64,000 bases of DNA, taken from positions 1,054,001-1,118,000 of the forward strand of contig NZ_CP119391.1 in the NCBI RefSeq assembly GCF_031886125.1, in the 5' to 3' direction. The stretch's first letter is position 1. Each line of letters opens with the position of its first letter. This stretch comes from Halomonas piscis. GTDB taxonomy: Bacteria > Pseudomonadota > Gammaproteobacteria > Pseudomonadales > Halomonadaceae. A program made the translations under genes and the position numbers. This document shows, piece by piece, positions 53,868 through 62,580 of the stretch. The notes under the pieces are model-generated. The model saw only the letters and a list, made by a program, of their open reading frames with translations, had not been told where the DNA came from and ran no database searches.

Positions 53868-54638
53868 CTACTCGGCGTCGTCAAAGTAGCGTGCCCTGAT
53901 TTCGTCGTAGGTGCCGTTGTCCCTGAGCGTTTCCAGCGCCTGGTTGAACTCGTCGGCAAGATCGCGGTCGCGCTGGCGGAAGGCGATGCCGAAGCCGTCG
54001 CCGAAGTACTGTTTCGGCTCGGTGATCATGTCGCCCACCACCCTGTAGTCGCCGCTGTCGCTTTCCAGCAGCGTTGACTGGCCCACGGGATAGTCGAGGA
54101 AGACGATGTCCAGCCGCTCGGCGTCCATGTCCAGCACCATGTCGTCGGCGGTGGAGTAGCGGTTGATGTCGGCCACGCTGCCGTACATGTCGGTGGCGTA
54201 GTTATCCTGCAGGGTGCCCCGCTGCACGCCGATAGCCAGGCCGTCGAGAGACGCCTCGCTGGCGCTTTCGAGCTGGCTGTCAGCCGGGGCGAACCAGGCC
54301 GAGGGCGGGGTGAAGTAGGGCTCGGAGAAGAGCACCCGTTCGCGCCGTTTGTCGTTGATGGTCATCGACGACATGATGGCGTCGTACTTGCGCGCCATGA
54401 GACCGGGGATGATGCCGTCCCAGCCTTGCACGATCCATTCGCAGTCCTTGTTCATCTCGGCGCACAGGGCGTTGCCAAGATCGATATCGAAGCCGGTGAG
54501 TTCGCCGCTCGGGGTGCGGTATTCCATGGGCTCGTAGGGCACGTCCACGCCGATGCGGATCTGATCGTCGTTGCGTGCCTGGGCGCTGGTAGCGGCGACG
54601 GCAAGGCTCAGCAGGGAAAAGGTCAGCCATTTTTTCAT
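53868..54638 (-). CDS. ABC transporter periplasmic binding protein for basic amino acids
   Basis: A family-3 solute-binding protein of 256 residues with a signal peptide (KKWLTFSLLSLAVAATSAQA). The mature start IRIGVDVPYEPMEYRTPSGE and the GFDIDLGNALCAEMN block with EWIVQGWDGIIPGL are typical of the lysine/arginine/ornithine and histidine binding proteins. The ATG at 54638 is preceded by AAGGAG. It is the last gene of the operon. A CACCGCC/GGCGGTG hairpin lies in the 112-base gap before it (54666-54680) and may give it separate mRNA stability. Confidence 0.87.
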   Translation of the reverse strand: MKKWLTFSLLSLAVAATSAQARNDDQIRIGVDVPYEPMEYRTPSGELTGFDIDLGNALCAEMNKDCEWIVQGWDGIIPGLMARKYDAIMSSMTINDKRRERVLFSEPYFTPPSAWFAPADSQLESASEASLDGLAIGVQRGTLQDNYATDMYGSVADINRYSTADDMVLDMDAERLDIVFLDYPVGQSTLLESDSGDYRVVGDMITEPKQYFGDGFGIAFRQRDRDLADEFNQALETLRDNGTYDEIRARYFDDAE

Positions 54639-54750
54639 TGTAAGTATCTCCTTGCGAAGGGAAGACACCGCCGGGCGGTGATCCCCCACAACTTACCTTC
54701 GCCGGGAAGGCGGGGCAAAGGCTTTTTCCGTCTCGGGTGCCCTCGATCGG

Positions 54751-55479
54751 CTAGGATGCCGGCTTGAGGTGGCCCAGCAGGCGCTTTTCCAGAAAGCGGA
54801 AGAAGTAAAGAGTGGCAAACGTCAGGCACAGGTAGATCGCCGCGACGAACAGAAACGCATCAAAGGGCGCATAGAAGCGCGCGTAGACAAAGCGCGCCGC
54901 GCCGGTCAAATCCATCAGCGTAACGACGCTGGCGATGGCGCTGGCGTGAAGCATGAAGATCACTTCGTTGCCGTAGGCCGGCAGCGCCCGGCGAAAGGCG
55001 CTGGGCAGCACGATGCGCCTGAGCGTCAGCGCCGGCGACATGCCGTAGGCCCGGGCGGCCTCGATTTCACCCTGGGGCGTGGCCTTGATTGCGCCGCGAA
55101 ATATTTCCGTGGTGTAGGCCGCCGTATTCAGAGTAAACGCGACGAGCGCGGGCACGAACGGATCCTTGATCAGCGGCCACAGCCAGGACTCCTGCACGCC
55201 TTCGACGAACACCACGCCGTAGTAGATCAGATAGAGCTGCACCAGCAGCGGAGTGCCGCGAAATACATAGGTATAGGCAAAAATCGGCCAGTTGATCAGC
55301 CGGTGGCGCGAGCAGCGGCCCACGGCCAGCGGCACCGCCAGCACCAGGCCGATGATCAGCGAAAGAAAGACCAGCTGCACGGTGGTAACAAGCCCGTCGC
55401 CGTAGTAGGAAAGGGTCTGCAGGGTGAAGATGCTGTTGTCGGCGAGCAGTGCATCGAGTCGCTCAAGAAGTGCCTGCAT
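54751..55479 (-). CDS. ABC transporter permease, ArtM/HisM type
   Basis: An inner-membrane permease of 242 residues with about five helices. The EAA loop that meets the ATPase is visible as GEIEAARAYGMSPALTLRRI near residue 145, and YVFRGTPLLVQLYLIYYG near residue 72 is typical of polar amino acid permeases. It begins at the base where the other permease ends. It is paired with the upstream permease. Confidence 0.88.
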   Translation of the reverse strand: MQALLERLDALLADNSIFTLQTLSYYGDGLVTTVQLVFLSLIIGLVLAVPLAVGRCSRHRLINWPIFAYTYVFRGTPLLVQLYLIYYGVVFVEGVQESWLWPLIKDPFVPALVAFTLNTAAYTTEIFRGAIKATPQGEIEAARAYGMSPALTLRRIVLPSAFRRALPAYGNEVIFMLHASAIASVVTLMDLTGAARFVYARFYAPFDAFLFVAAIYLCLTFATLYFFRFLEKRLLGHLKPAS

Positions 55480-56183
55480 TATTTACCCTCCCCGTAGCCG
55501 ATGCTGTAGCGTTTCTGCAGCCGGGCAAAGATCCATTCAGACACGCTGGCGATCAGCAGGTAAATCACGGCCACGACCATCATGAAGGTAAACGGCTCCC
55601 GGGTGGCCTTGGAGGCCTCGGCGGCAATGCGCACCATGTCGGAAAGCCCGATAATCGAGACCAGTGCGGTGGTCTTGAGCAGCACCATCCAGTTGTTGGA
55701 CAGCCCCGGCAGGGCGTGGCGCATCATCTGCGGGAAGCGGATGCGCCAGAACACCAGACGGCTGTTCATGCCGTAGGCCTTGCCGGCCTCGATCTGGCCC
55801 TGGTCCACTGCCATGAAGGCGCCGCGAAAGGTTTCGCCCATGTAGGCGCCGAAAATCAGCCCGATGGTGACCACGCCGGCGACAAACTCGTTGATGTTGA
55901 TGAAGATGTCCACGCCATAGGCGTCGTAGAGCCAGTCGGTGGCGGCGTTGACGCCGATCTGGCCGCCGAAGAACAGAAGCATCATCAGTACCAGATCGGG
56001 CACGCCGCGGATCAGCGTGGTGTAAAGCGTCGCGGTGCGGTGGGCGATGACGCTGCGCGACACCTTGGCGCTGGCGGTGACCAGCCCCAGCGCGATGGCC
56101 AGCGCCAGCGACAGCACGGCAAGCGACACGGTGACGCCGGCGCCTTCCAGCAGCCGGGGGCCGTAGCCCTGTAAATCCAGCAT
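55479..56183 (-). CDS. ABC transporter permease, ArtQ/HisQ type
   Basis: The second inner-membrane permease (234 residues, about five helices). TTLIRGVPDLVLMMLLFFGG near residue 53 and the EAA loop in QIEAGKAYGMNSRLVFWRIR near residue 135 are seen. It pairs with the ArtM/HisM-type subunit downstream, with stop and start in contact. Confidence 0.88.
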   Translation of the reverse strand: MLDLQGYGPRLLEGAGVTVSLAVLSLALAIALGLVTASAKVSRSVIAHRTATLYTTLIRGVPDLVLMMLLFFGGQIGVNAATDWLYDAYGVDIFININEFVAGVVTIGLIFGAYMGETFRGAFMAVDQGQIEAGKAYGMNSRLVFWRIRFPQMMRHALPGLSNNWMVLLKTTALVSIIGLSDMVRIAAEASKATREPFTFMMVVAVIYLLIASVSEWIFARLQKRYSIGYGEGK

Positions 56184-56209
56184 GGGGAGTCTCCGGATTT
56201 TTCGAAAGT

Positions 56210-56270
56210 CAGTGCCTGAGTCAGTACTTGGCTTGAAGCAGGCAGTACCTGGCTTGAATCAGTATTTGGG
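56210..56270 (-). repeat. Degenerate short tandem repeats at the 3' end of the ATPase gene
   Basis: Four imperfect units built on CAGTACYTGG begin at 56210, 56222, 56243 and 56260. The last covers the stop codon region of the ATPase gene. They seem to be copies of the gene's own 3' end. Confidence 0.55.
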
Positions 56271-57029
56271 CGCCAAGAACTGCTTGAGGCGCGGCGATTG
56301 CGGAGTGTCGAGCACCTCGGCGGGCCTGCCGGCTTCTTCCACCCGGCCTTCGTGGAGGTACATCACCTGGCTTGCGACGTTGCGGGCGAAGCTCATTTCG
56401 TGGGTGACCACCACCATGGTGCGGCCTTCGTCGGCGAGATCGTGCATGACCCTGAGCACGTCACCCACCAGCTCCGGATCCAGCGCCGAGGTGGGCTCGT
56501 CGAACAGCATCACTTCAGGATCCATGGCCAGCGCCCGGGCGATGGCGCCGCGCTGCTGCTGGCCCCCGGAGATCTGCGCCGGGTAGGCGTTGGCGCGGTG
56601 GCTCAGACCCACGCGCTCGAGCAGCGCCTCGGCGTGTTCGACGGCGTCCCTTTTCGACTTGCCGAGCACGTGGATCGGCGCCTCGATGATGTTCTCGAGC
56701 ACCGTCATATGCGCCCAGAGGTTGAACCCCTGAAACACCATGGAAAGCTTGGCGCGCATGCGCACCACCTGCTTCCAGTCGGCGGGTTCGCGCCCTCTGG
56801 CGGTGTCCTTGAAGCGAACGGTTTCGCCGTGAACGATCAGCTCGCCGGCGTCGGGCTGTTCGAGCAGGTTCATGCAGCGCAGAAAGGTGCTTTTGCCCGA
56901 GCCGGAAGCGCCGATCAGGGTAATGACGTCGCCCTTGCGGGCTTCGAGAGAAAGCCCCTTCAAGACGTCCGTATCGCCAAAGCGCTTGGTAATGTTGCGC
57001 ACTTCAAGGGGCAGAGGAGTGGCGGCCAT
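56259..57029 (-). CDS. ABC transporter ATPase for polar/basic amino acids
   Basis: A 256-residue ATPase of the HisP/ArtP/GlnQ group. Walker A is LIGASGSGKSTFLRCMN near residue 37, the signature ISGGQQQRGAIARAL near residue 163 and Walker B VMLFDEPTSALDPEL near residue 184, with the H-loop VTHEMSFARNVA. The special RGREPADWKQVVRMRAKL insert matches HisP, which suggests basic amino acids as cargo. First gene of the operon, with a small repeat-bearing gap to the permeases. The nearby astE-like gene supports arginine/ornithine use. Confidence 0.9.
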   Translation of the reverse strand: MAATPLPLEVRNITKRFGDTDVLKGLSLEARKGDVITLIGASGSGKSTFLRCMNLLEQPDAGELIVHGETVRFKDTARGREPADWKQVVRMRAKLSMVFQGFNLWAHMTVLENIIEAPIHVLGKSKRDAVEHAEALLERVGLSHRANAYPAQISGGQQQRGAIARALAMDPEVMLFDEPTSALDPELVGDVLRVMHDLADEGRTMVVVTHEMSFARNVASQVMYLHEGRVEEAGRPAEVLDTPQSPRLKQFLAPKY

Positions 57030-57160
57030 AGCAGAGGCTCCAGAACAGGGATGGTGGCAGCAACCGTCGCCTATCGATCAGGGAAAAGCGTAGCAGCGCA
57101 CGAAAAGCAGGCGATTTTAACAGGCCGCTCCGGCCTGGCGCGTCCTGTGTGAAGGCATGT

Positions 57161-58159
57161 TTATTCGACCTTGGTGTTGGGCGGCGCGGCCGCCGTTGCC
57201 AGCAGGGCCGCCCGAGCGCCGATTTCCACCCGGGCGTTGGGAAAGACCACGTGCAGCGGCGTGTGGTCCACTACCGTATCGCCGGTGCGGGCGTCCCGGG
57301 CCAGCCGCGTGCCCGGGGCAAAGGCGGTGAAGTTGGGCGTGTCGTCGGCAAAGCATAGGCAAAATTCGTCGCTTTCGCGCCTGACCTCCCGCTCAACGCG
57401 GAAAAAGTCCATGGTGTCGGCGGGTGCCCGGGCGGGGATGGCACCGCCGGCCAGCGCTTTGAGCAGGCCAAGCATGGGCCCAAGCGCTGCCAGGTCATTG
57501 CCGCCGAAGGGGGCGACTCGGCCAAGCTCCAGGGTAAAGGCCTGCGCGCCGTGGTAGTGGCGGCTGTAGTGGGAAAGGGTCCAGCTGTGACAGTGCTGGT
57601 CGAGCACCGCCTGAATGCCGGCGGCGGCAAGCCACTCCCACTGCTCCGGCGCCGTGGGAGTGGAAGAGTACGGCACCACGGCAAAGCGCGGGTAGAGGCT
57701 TTCGCGTATGGCGGTGTGCAGATCGTAGTGCAGCGGCGGCAGCGCTGAGTGGCGGGCGTAGAACGCATCGACCCGGGCGATGAGCTCCCGGGCGCGGTCG
57801 GGTTCACTGCCGGCGGTGTCCAGGCCGCGCTTGAAGAGCCGGTTGAGATTGGTAGTGATATAGCGCGTGCCGGCGCGCAGGGCCGGAATATTGCCGAGCA
57901 TCACCAGCAGCGGCGCGCCCAGGCGCAGCGTGCCGGCTTCAATCGCGGCGAGCAGCTCGCCGATGAGCTCTACCGGCGCGGTTTCGTTACCGTGAACGGC
58001 GGCGGAAAATACGCAGGCCCGGGCGTTGGTCGCCCGGGTGTCGGGCACCAGCTCCAGCACGCCCGGGGCGTGTAGCCGGTAGCTGGCCGAGGCCAGCGCG
58101 CCTGAGTAAACCGGCGGCGCTTTATCGTTCAGCGTCATGTCCAGCCATTGATCGAGCAT
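57161..58159 (-). CDS. astE: Succinylglutamate desuccinylase
   Basis: A zinc amidohydrolase of 332 residues in the AstE/aspartoacylase family, for the last step of the arginine succinyltransferase pathway (succinylglutamate to glutamate and succinate). VHGNETAPVELIGELL near residue 53 holds the zinc His and Glu, and PPLHYDLHTAIRES near residue 140 the other His. GAQAFTLELGRVAPFG contains the catalytic Glu. I take the ATG at 58159, with GAGGGAA before it. Its place ahead of a basic amino acid ABC transporter on the same strand suggests linked arginine uptake and use, although the other ast genes are not in view. Confidence 0.87.
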   Translation of the reverse strand: MLDQWLDMTLNDKAPPVYSGALASASYRLHAPGVLELVPDTRATNARACVFSAAVHGNETAPVELIGELLAAIEAGTLRLGAPLLVMLGNIPALRAGTRYITTNLNRLFKRGLDTAGSEPDRARELIARVDAFYARHSALPPLHYDLHTAIRESLYPRFAVVPYSSTPTAPEQWEWLAAAGIQAVLDQHCHSWTLSHYSRHYHGAQAFTLELGRVAPFGGNDLAALGPMLGLLKALAGGAIPARAPADTMDFFRVEREVRRESDEFCLCFADDTPNFTAFAPGTRLARDARTGDTVVDHTPLHVVFPNARVEIGARAALLATAAAPPNTKVE

Positions 58160-58388
58160 CACTATTCCCTCGGGCCTGGCGTTTGATTGTTAAATCGCGC
58201 TAATTTTTTTACTCAAAACCATATTTATTGCTATTTTGTGCCGGGCGTCAAACAGGGGTAGGCCGCATGGGGGAGCACGGCCCGCGCAGCGCCACGCCTG
58301 CGTTTCTGCGCCCGGTATCTGCCATCGCTGCTGTCCGGATGGCGTCATTCAGGCAGACTTCACTACCACACGCAAACGGACACACGTC
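58160..58388. other. Divergent gap between astE and the AGCS symporter
   Basis: The first 80 bases are AT-rich and probably hold both promoters. The rest is GC-rich leader. I looked for a glycine riboswitch, common before such symporters, and did not find its conserved cores. Confidence 0.4.
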
Positions 58389-59852
58389 ATGGACAACGCT
58401 TTTTTTGCCACTTTTACCGGGCTGGTCGATGCCGGCAACGGCCTTTTATGGGGTAGCGTGCTGATTTATCTGCTGCTGGGTGCCGGCCTTTACTTCACGG
58501 TCATGACCCGGGGCATCCAGCTGCGCTATTTCGGCCACATGTTCAGCCTGCTGCGCCGATCCCGAGAGTCGGACGGGGGGATCTCTTCGTTCCAGGCGCT
58601 GTCCACCAGTCTGGCGGCGCGAGTGGGTACTGGCAACCTCGCCGGCGTGGCCGTGGCAATTTCCCTCGGCGGCCCCGGGGCAGTGTTCTGGATGTGGATG
58701 ACAGCAATGGTGGGCATGGCCACCAGTTTCATCGAGTCGACTCTGGCTCAGGCGTTCAAGACAGACCACGGAGACGGAACTTTTCGCGGTGGTCCGGCGC
58801 GCTATATCGAGCGCGGTCTGGGACTCCGCTGGCTCGCCGCGGCGTTTTCGGTGTGCCTGATCATCGCCTTTGGTCTGGCGTTTAACAGCGTTCAGGCCAA
58901 CTCCATTGCCCAGGCCATGGAGCAGGCGTTTGCTGTGCCTACCTGGGCCATCGGCGTGCTGCTGGTTGCAGTAGTTACTCCGATCATCTTCGGCGGGCTC
59001 AAGTCCATCGCTCGGGTGGCCGAGCTCATCGTGCCGCTGATGGCGCTTTTGTACCTGATTCTGGCGTTGGCAGTAGTCGCCATGAACGTCACCGAGCTGC
59101 CCGGCGCCATTGGCACTATTGTCAAGAGCGCCTTCGGCCTGGAGCAGGCCGCTGGCGGTGCCGTGGCCTACGCCGTGTCTCAGGCGATCATGAACGGTAT
59201 TCAGCGCGGGCTGTTTTCCAACGAGGCAGGCATGGGGTCGGCGCCCAACGCTGCGGCCACGGCGACCACCAAGCCCGATCATCCTGCTGCCCAGGGGTTT
59301 ATTCAGATGCTCGGGGTGTTTCTGGATACGCTAGTGATCTGCACCGCCACCGCGGCGATTATCATCATGGCCGGCCCGGAGCTGCTGGCCGGCGACGAGG
59401 CCAGCGGCATTCAGCTGACCCAGATGGCGCTTTCCAGTCACGTGGGCCGGTGGGGCGGCATGTTTGTCGCCGTGGCGATCCTGCTGTTTGCCTTCACCTC
59501 GGTGATTGCCAACTATTCCTACGGCGAAGTGAACGTTGAGTATCTGGCCGGCCGCCGTGCGCCGGCGGCGGTACTGATCTACCGGCTGGCGGTACTGGCC
59601 ATGGTCATGGTCGGCTCCGTGGCGAGTCTTGGCCCCATCTGGAACTTCGCCGATTTGTCCATGGGCATGATGGCTATTATCAACCTGATAGCCATTTTGC
59701 TGCTGTCGCCGGTGGCTTTCGCTCTTTTCCGCGACTACGAGCGACAGCTCCGGGCCGGGGCAGAGCCGGTTTTCAATCCGGCGCAGTTCCCCAGGCTTGT
59801 TGACAGAGTGGATGCGGACGCCTGGCCGGCTCGCGGGGCGAAGCGCGAGTAG
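58389..59852 (+). CDS. Sodium:alanine/glycine symporter (AGCS family)
   Basis: An inner-membrane sodium symporter of 487 residues with about ten helices. Family signatures: SSFQALSTSLAARVGTGNLA near residue 70, GGPGAVFWMWMTAMVGMATSF near residue 93, and GIQRGLFSNEAGMGSAPNAA near residue 275, which lines the substrate site for small amino acids. I use the ATG at 58389, since upstream codons look non-conserved. Alanine or glycine are the usual cargo. Confidence 0.9.
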   Translation: MDNAFFATFTGLVDAGNGLLWGSVLIYLLLGAGLYFTVMTRGIQLRYFGHMFSLLRRSRESDGGISSFQALSTSLAARVGTGNLAGVAVAISLGGPGAVFWMWMTAMVGMATSFIESTLAQAFKTDHGDGTFRGGPARYIERGLGLRWLAAAFSVCLIIAFGLAFNSVQANSIAQAMEQAFAVPTWAIGVLLVAVVTPIIFGGLKSIARVAELIVPLMALLYLILALAVVAMNVTELPGAIGTIVKSAFGLEQAAGGAVAYAVSQAIMNGIQRGLFSNEAGMGSAPNAAATATTKPDHPAAQGFIQMLGVFLDTLVICTATAAIIIMAGPELLAGDEASGIQLTQMALSSHVGRWGGMFVAVAILLFAFTSVIANYSYGEVNVEYLAGRRAPAAVLIYRLAVLAMVMVGSVASLGPIWNFADLSMGMMAIINLIAILLLSPVAFALFRDYERQLRAGAEPVFNPAQFPRLVDRVDADAWPARGAKRE

Positions 59853-59899
59853 AGGATAAAACGCATCAGTCCAAGAGTTCATCAGTGGCGGGAGGTGAC

Positions 59900-60196
59900 A
59901 TGGCGCGCTCTGAGCTTCTGGAGCAGATCCATACCGTGGTGGCGCAGATACCGCCGGGGCGGGTCACCACCTACGGCCGCGTGGCGAAAATGACCGAAGG
60001 GGCGACGGCGCGAATGGTCGGCACCGCCATGCGCAAGCTGCCGGCGGGCAGTGATTTACCCTGGCATCGAGTGGTGGCAGCCACCCGCAAGCCGGCCGAC
60101 CACGGCGGCGCCGATCGCCAGCGCGACAGGCTCATGGACGAAGGCGTCGTGTTCGATGCGGCCGGGCGTATCCCGGCGCATCTGCTGTGGCCCTGA
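59900..60196 (+). CDS. Alkyltransferase-like protein (ATL) of the MGMT fold
   Basis: A 98-residue DNA-binding protein with the MGMT C-terminal fold. The active-site motif reads LPWHRVVAA: tryptophan stands where MGMT has its reactive cysteine (PCHRV). Such ATLs cannot take the alkyl group but bind O6-alkylguanine and bring in nucleotide excision repair. VTTYGRVAKMTEGATARMVG is the helix-turn-helix part. GGAGGT lies before the ATG at 59900. It complements the true Ogt at 28.5 kb. Confidence 0.88.
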   Translation: MARSELLEQIHTVVAQIPPGRVTTYGRVAKMTEGATARMVGTAMRKLPAGSDLPWHRVVAATRKPADHGGADRQRDRLMDEGVVFDAAGRIPAHLLWP

Positions 60197-60210
60197 GCTG
60201 TCCGCGGCGG

Positions 60211-61788
60211 CTAGTCGCCGTCGTGTTCCAGATTGGCGCCGGATTTCCATGACCAGTCCCGCCAGCGCAGGTCGAACAGGTCCTGGCGGCGGTCCTTGAG
60301 GTTGGTCACCGAGCCCTCGGCACGCACCACGGTGAGCCGGGTGAGGTCGAGATCGGAAAAGAAGATCATTTCGGTATTGGGCGTGGTTTCCGCCAGCACC
60401 GCGTCGTGGGGGAAGGCAAAGTCCGAGGGCGAAAATACCGCCGACTGGGCGTACTGGATATCGAGATTCTCGATGGACGGCAGGTTGCCTACGCTGCCGC
60501 ACAGCACCACGTAGCACTCGTTCTCGATAGCTCGGGCCTGGGCGCAGTGGCGCACTCGCAGGTAGCCGTTCTTGGTGTCGGTCCAGAAAGGCACAAACAG
60601 GATATCCATGTCCTGGTCGGCCAGCAGGCGCGACAGCTCCGGGAACTCCACGTCGTAGCAGATCAGAATACCCACCCGGCCGGCGTCGGTGTCGAATACC
60701 CGGAGGTCATCACCGCCCTCGACCATCCAGTCGCGGCGCTCCTGGGGCGTAATGTGCAGCTTGGCCTGGCGCTCGACGCTGCCGTCGCGGTGGAACAGAT
60801 AGGCAATGTTGTAAAGCCGGTCGTCGTCGCCGACCTCGACCATGGATCCGCCGATAATATTGATGTTGTAGGCCACTGCCATGCGCGAAAGTTCTGTCTT
60901 GAAAGGCTCGGTGAAGCCGGCCAGAAAGCGAATGGCGCCGATGGGGTCCTGCTGGGCGGCGCGATCCTGAAGCCCGATCAGCGGGGCGTTAAAAAGCTCC
61001 GGAAAGACGGCAAAGTCGCTCTGGTAGTCCGACAGCGCATCGACGAAGTACTCGATCTGCTGCAGCGCGGCCTCCACGGAGGAAAACTCGCGCATCTGCC
61101 ACTGTACCGCGCCCACGCGCACCTGGGTGGGGCGGGTGTTGAGCACGCGCTCGGCGGGCTCAAAGAGAATGTTGTTCCATTCGAGCAGGGTGGCGTAGCC
61201 CCGGGACTGGGCGTCTTCGGGCAGATACTTGCGCAGCAGCCGCTTGACCTGGAAGTCGTTGGCCAGCTGGAAGGACAGAATCGGGTCGTAGAACTCCTTG
61301 CGCGCGACTTTTTCGATGTACTCGCTCGGGGCCAGCGCGTCGGCGTGCTCGTGATACCGGGGAATACGACCGCCGGCCAGAATGGCGCGCAGGTTCATCG
61401 AGCGGCACAGCTCCTTGCGCGCTTCATAAAGCCGTCGCCCCAGGCGGTAGCCGCGGTAGTCCGGGTGGATCAGCACGTCCAGCCCGTACATGGCGTCGCC
61501 GTCGGCGTTGTTGAGGACAATCTCGCGCTGGTCGATCAGGTCGTCGTAGCGGTGGGGGTTGGAAAACGCGGCGTAGTCCACCTGGACGGTCAGCGCCACG
61601 CCGACGATCACGCCGTCGTTTTCAATCGCGATCTGCCCGTCGGGGAAGGCCTGGATCAGCGTGTCGACGGTGCGCTTGGGCCAGGCGCCGCCGAGGCTGT
61701 GGTACACGGCGTCCATCAGGGTCTTCAGCTGCGGATAGTCCGCAGGCGCCAGGTTGCGCAGGTTCAGATGCAGGTCTTCAAGCGACAT
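60211..61788 (-). CDS. GNAT acetyltransferase fused to carbon-nitrogen hydrolase
   Basis: A two-domain cytoplasmic protein of 525 residues. Residues about 8-190 are GNAT-like, with acetyl-CoA loop DYRGYRLGRRLYEARKELCR near 112. Residues about 225-500 are nitrilase-like, with Glu in FAVFPELFNAPL, Lys in AKLHITPQERRDW and Cys in GILICYDVEFPELSRLLA making the catalytic triad. The fused form is widespread in gammaproteobacteria, but the reaction is unknown. It may make and break an amide on the same compound. Single gene. Confidence 0.88.
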   Translation of the reverse strand: MSLEDLHLNLRNLAPADYPQLKTLMDAVYHSLGGAWPKRTVDTLIQAFPDGQIAIENDGVIVGVALTVQVDYAAFSNPHRYDDLIDQREIVLNNADGDAMYGLDVLIHPDYRGYRLGRRLYEARKELCRSMNLRAILAGGRIPRYHEHADALAPSEYIEKVARKEFYDPILSFQLANDFQVKRLLRKYLPEDAQSRGYATLLEWNNILFEPAERVLNTRPTQVRVGAVQWQMREFSSVEAALQQIEYFVDALSDYQSDFAVFPELFNAPLIGLQDRAAQQDPIGAIRFLAGFTEPFKTELSRMAVAYNINIIGGSMVEVGDDDRLYNIAYLFHRDGSVERQAKLHITPQERRDWMVEGGDDLRVFDTDAGRVGILICYDVEFPELSRLLADQDMDILFVPFWTDTKNGYLRVRHCAQARAIENECYVVLCGSVGNLPSIENLDIQYAQSAVFSPSDFAFPHDAVLAETTPNTEMIFFSDLDLTRLTVVRAEGSVTNLKDRRQDLFDLRWRDWSWKSGANLEHDGD

Positions 61789-61865
61789 GGCCAGGTCCCG
61801 GGAGTCATAAAGGCGCTGAATATAGTAGCACGCGCGTCGAGCGGGACGCAGTCACAGGACGATAC

Positions 61866-61892
61866 AAAAAAACCCGGCTGAAAGCCGGGTTT
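61866..61892 (-). terminator. Rho-independent terminator of the secreted-protein gene
   Basis: AACCCGGCT and AGCCGGGTT pair around GAA at 61871-61891, followed on the minus strand by a T run. It is placed 44 bases after the stop of the gene at 61936. Confidence 0.85.
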
Positions 61893-61935
61893 CGTTCAGG
61901 CGATGCAAAGGCGCACCAACGGTAGGGGCGAGGCG

Positions 61936-62277
61936 TTATTCGTCCAAGGGGACGTTGTCGGAGTTGACGCCGTGGTCCTCGTCCAGGCCGTCATTTTCCG
62001 GCAGTTCACCGTTGGGCGACGGCGTGTCGCTGGGGTCGCTTGCGCTGTTGGTGCTGTCCGCGGGGTTGACAGTTGGCTCGTTGGGATCCACCTGGCCCTG
62101 GCCCTGCGTCCTGTTCTGCACGTCTTCCGGGTTGTTGGCGGAGTCCGTGGCCTGGTCCGGGTGTACGGCGTTTTGGGGATCGTTGCCGGGCTCGGCGGCG
62201 AGCGCCATGCCGGACGCCAGGCTAAAGGCACTGGCAACGGCAACTGTCTTGAGACCATACTTGAGTGACGTTTTCAT
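61936..62277 (-). CDS. Small acidic secreted protein, unknown function
   Basis: A 113-residue protein with a clear Sec signal peptide (KYGLKTVAVASAFSLASG and cleavage near ALA-AEP). The mature chain is about 88 residues, with very many Asp, Glu, Asn, Pro and Ser and almost no hydrophobic residues, so it is probably disordered. Such composition suits life in salt. The ATG at 62277 has AGAGGTG before it, and the gene ends in a strong terminator, so it is a real single transcript. I do not recognise a family. Confidence 0.75.
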   Translation of the reverse strand: MKTSLKYGLKTVAVASAFSLASGMALAAEPGNDPQNAVHPDQATDSANNPEDVQNRTQGQGQVDPNEPTVNPADSTNSASDPSDTPSPNGELPENDGLDEDHGVNSDNVPLDE

Positions 62278-62580
62278 GGACACCTCTTGTCGTGCGGTTG
62301 TTAAGACACTGGTGCTGTAGCGCCGACCCTGCTTGAGGGACGGGCTTGCGTCCACTTACCCTATCAACATAGGCCTTACAAAAAATATTTCAAGTATAGA
62401 TATTGCAAAAAATAAGGCTTTGCTTTTTTACCCGGCGTCAATCTCGGGCCCACCGTATCTCGTTGAGACCCCGGGTGAAAGCTTTCGTTCACGCCGGTTA
62501 TCCGCAGCGTTCCTGGACCAGGTGTACGTTTGCCCGTCGATGTCATACGCTTGTTTGAATATGGCCGCAAGGAGAGTCTG
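62278..62580. other. Divergent promoter region of the secreted-protein gene and fadH
   Basis: About 300 bases without a gene. The middle, 62370-62430, is AT-rich and probably holds the promoters. CAAGGAGAG is the fadH ribosome site. No operator can be identified with confidence. Confidence 0.4.

Noticed and set aside
58240..58388. Glycine riboswitch before the AGCS symporter
   Set aside because: The conserved core sequences of this riboswitch are not there.
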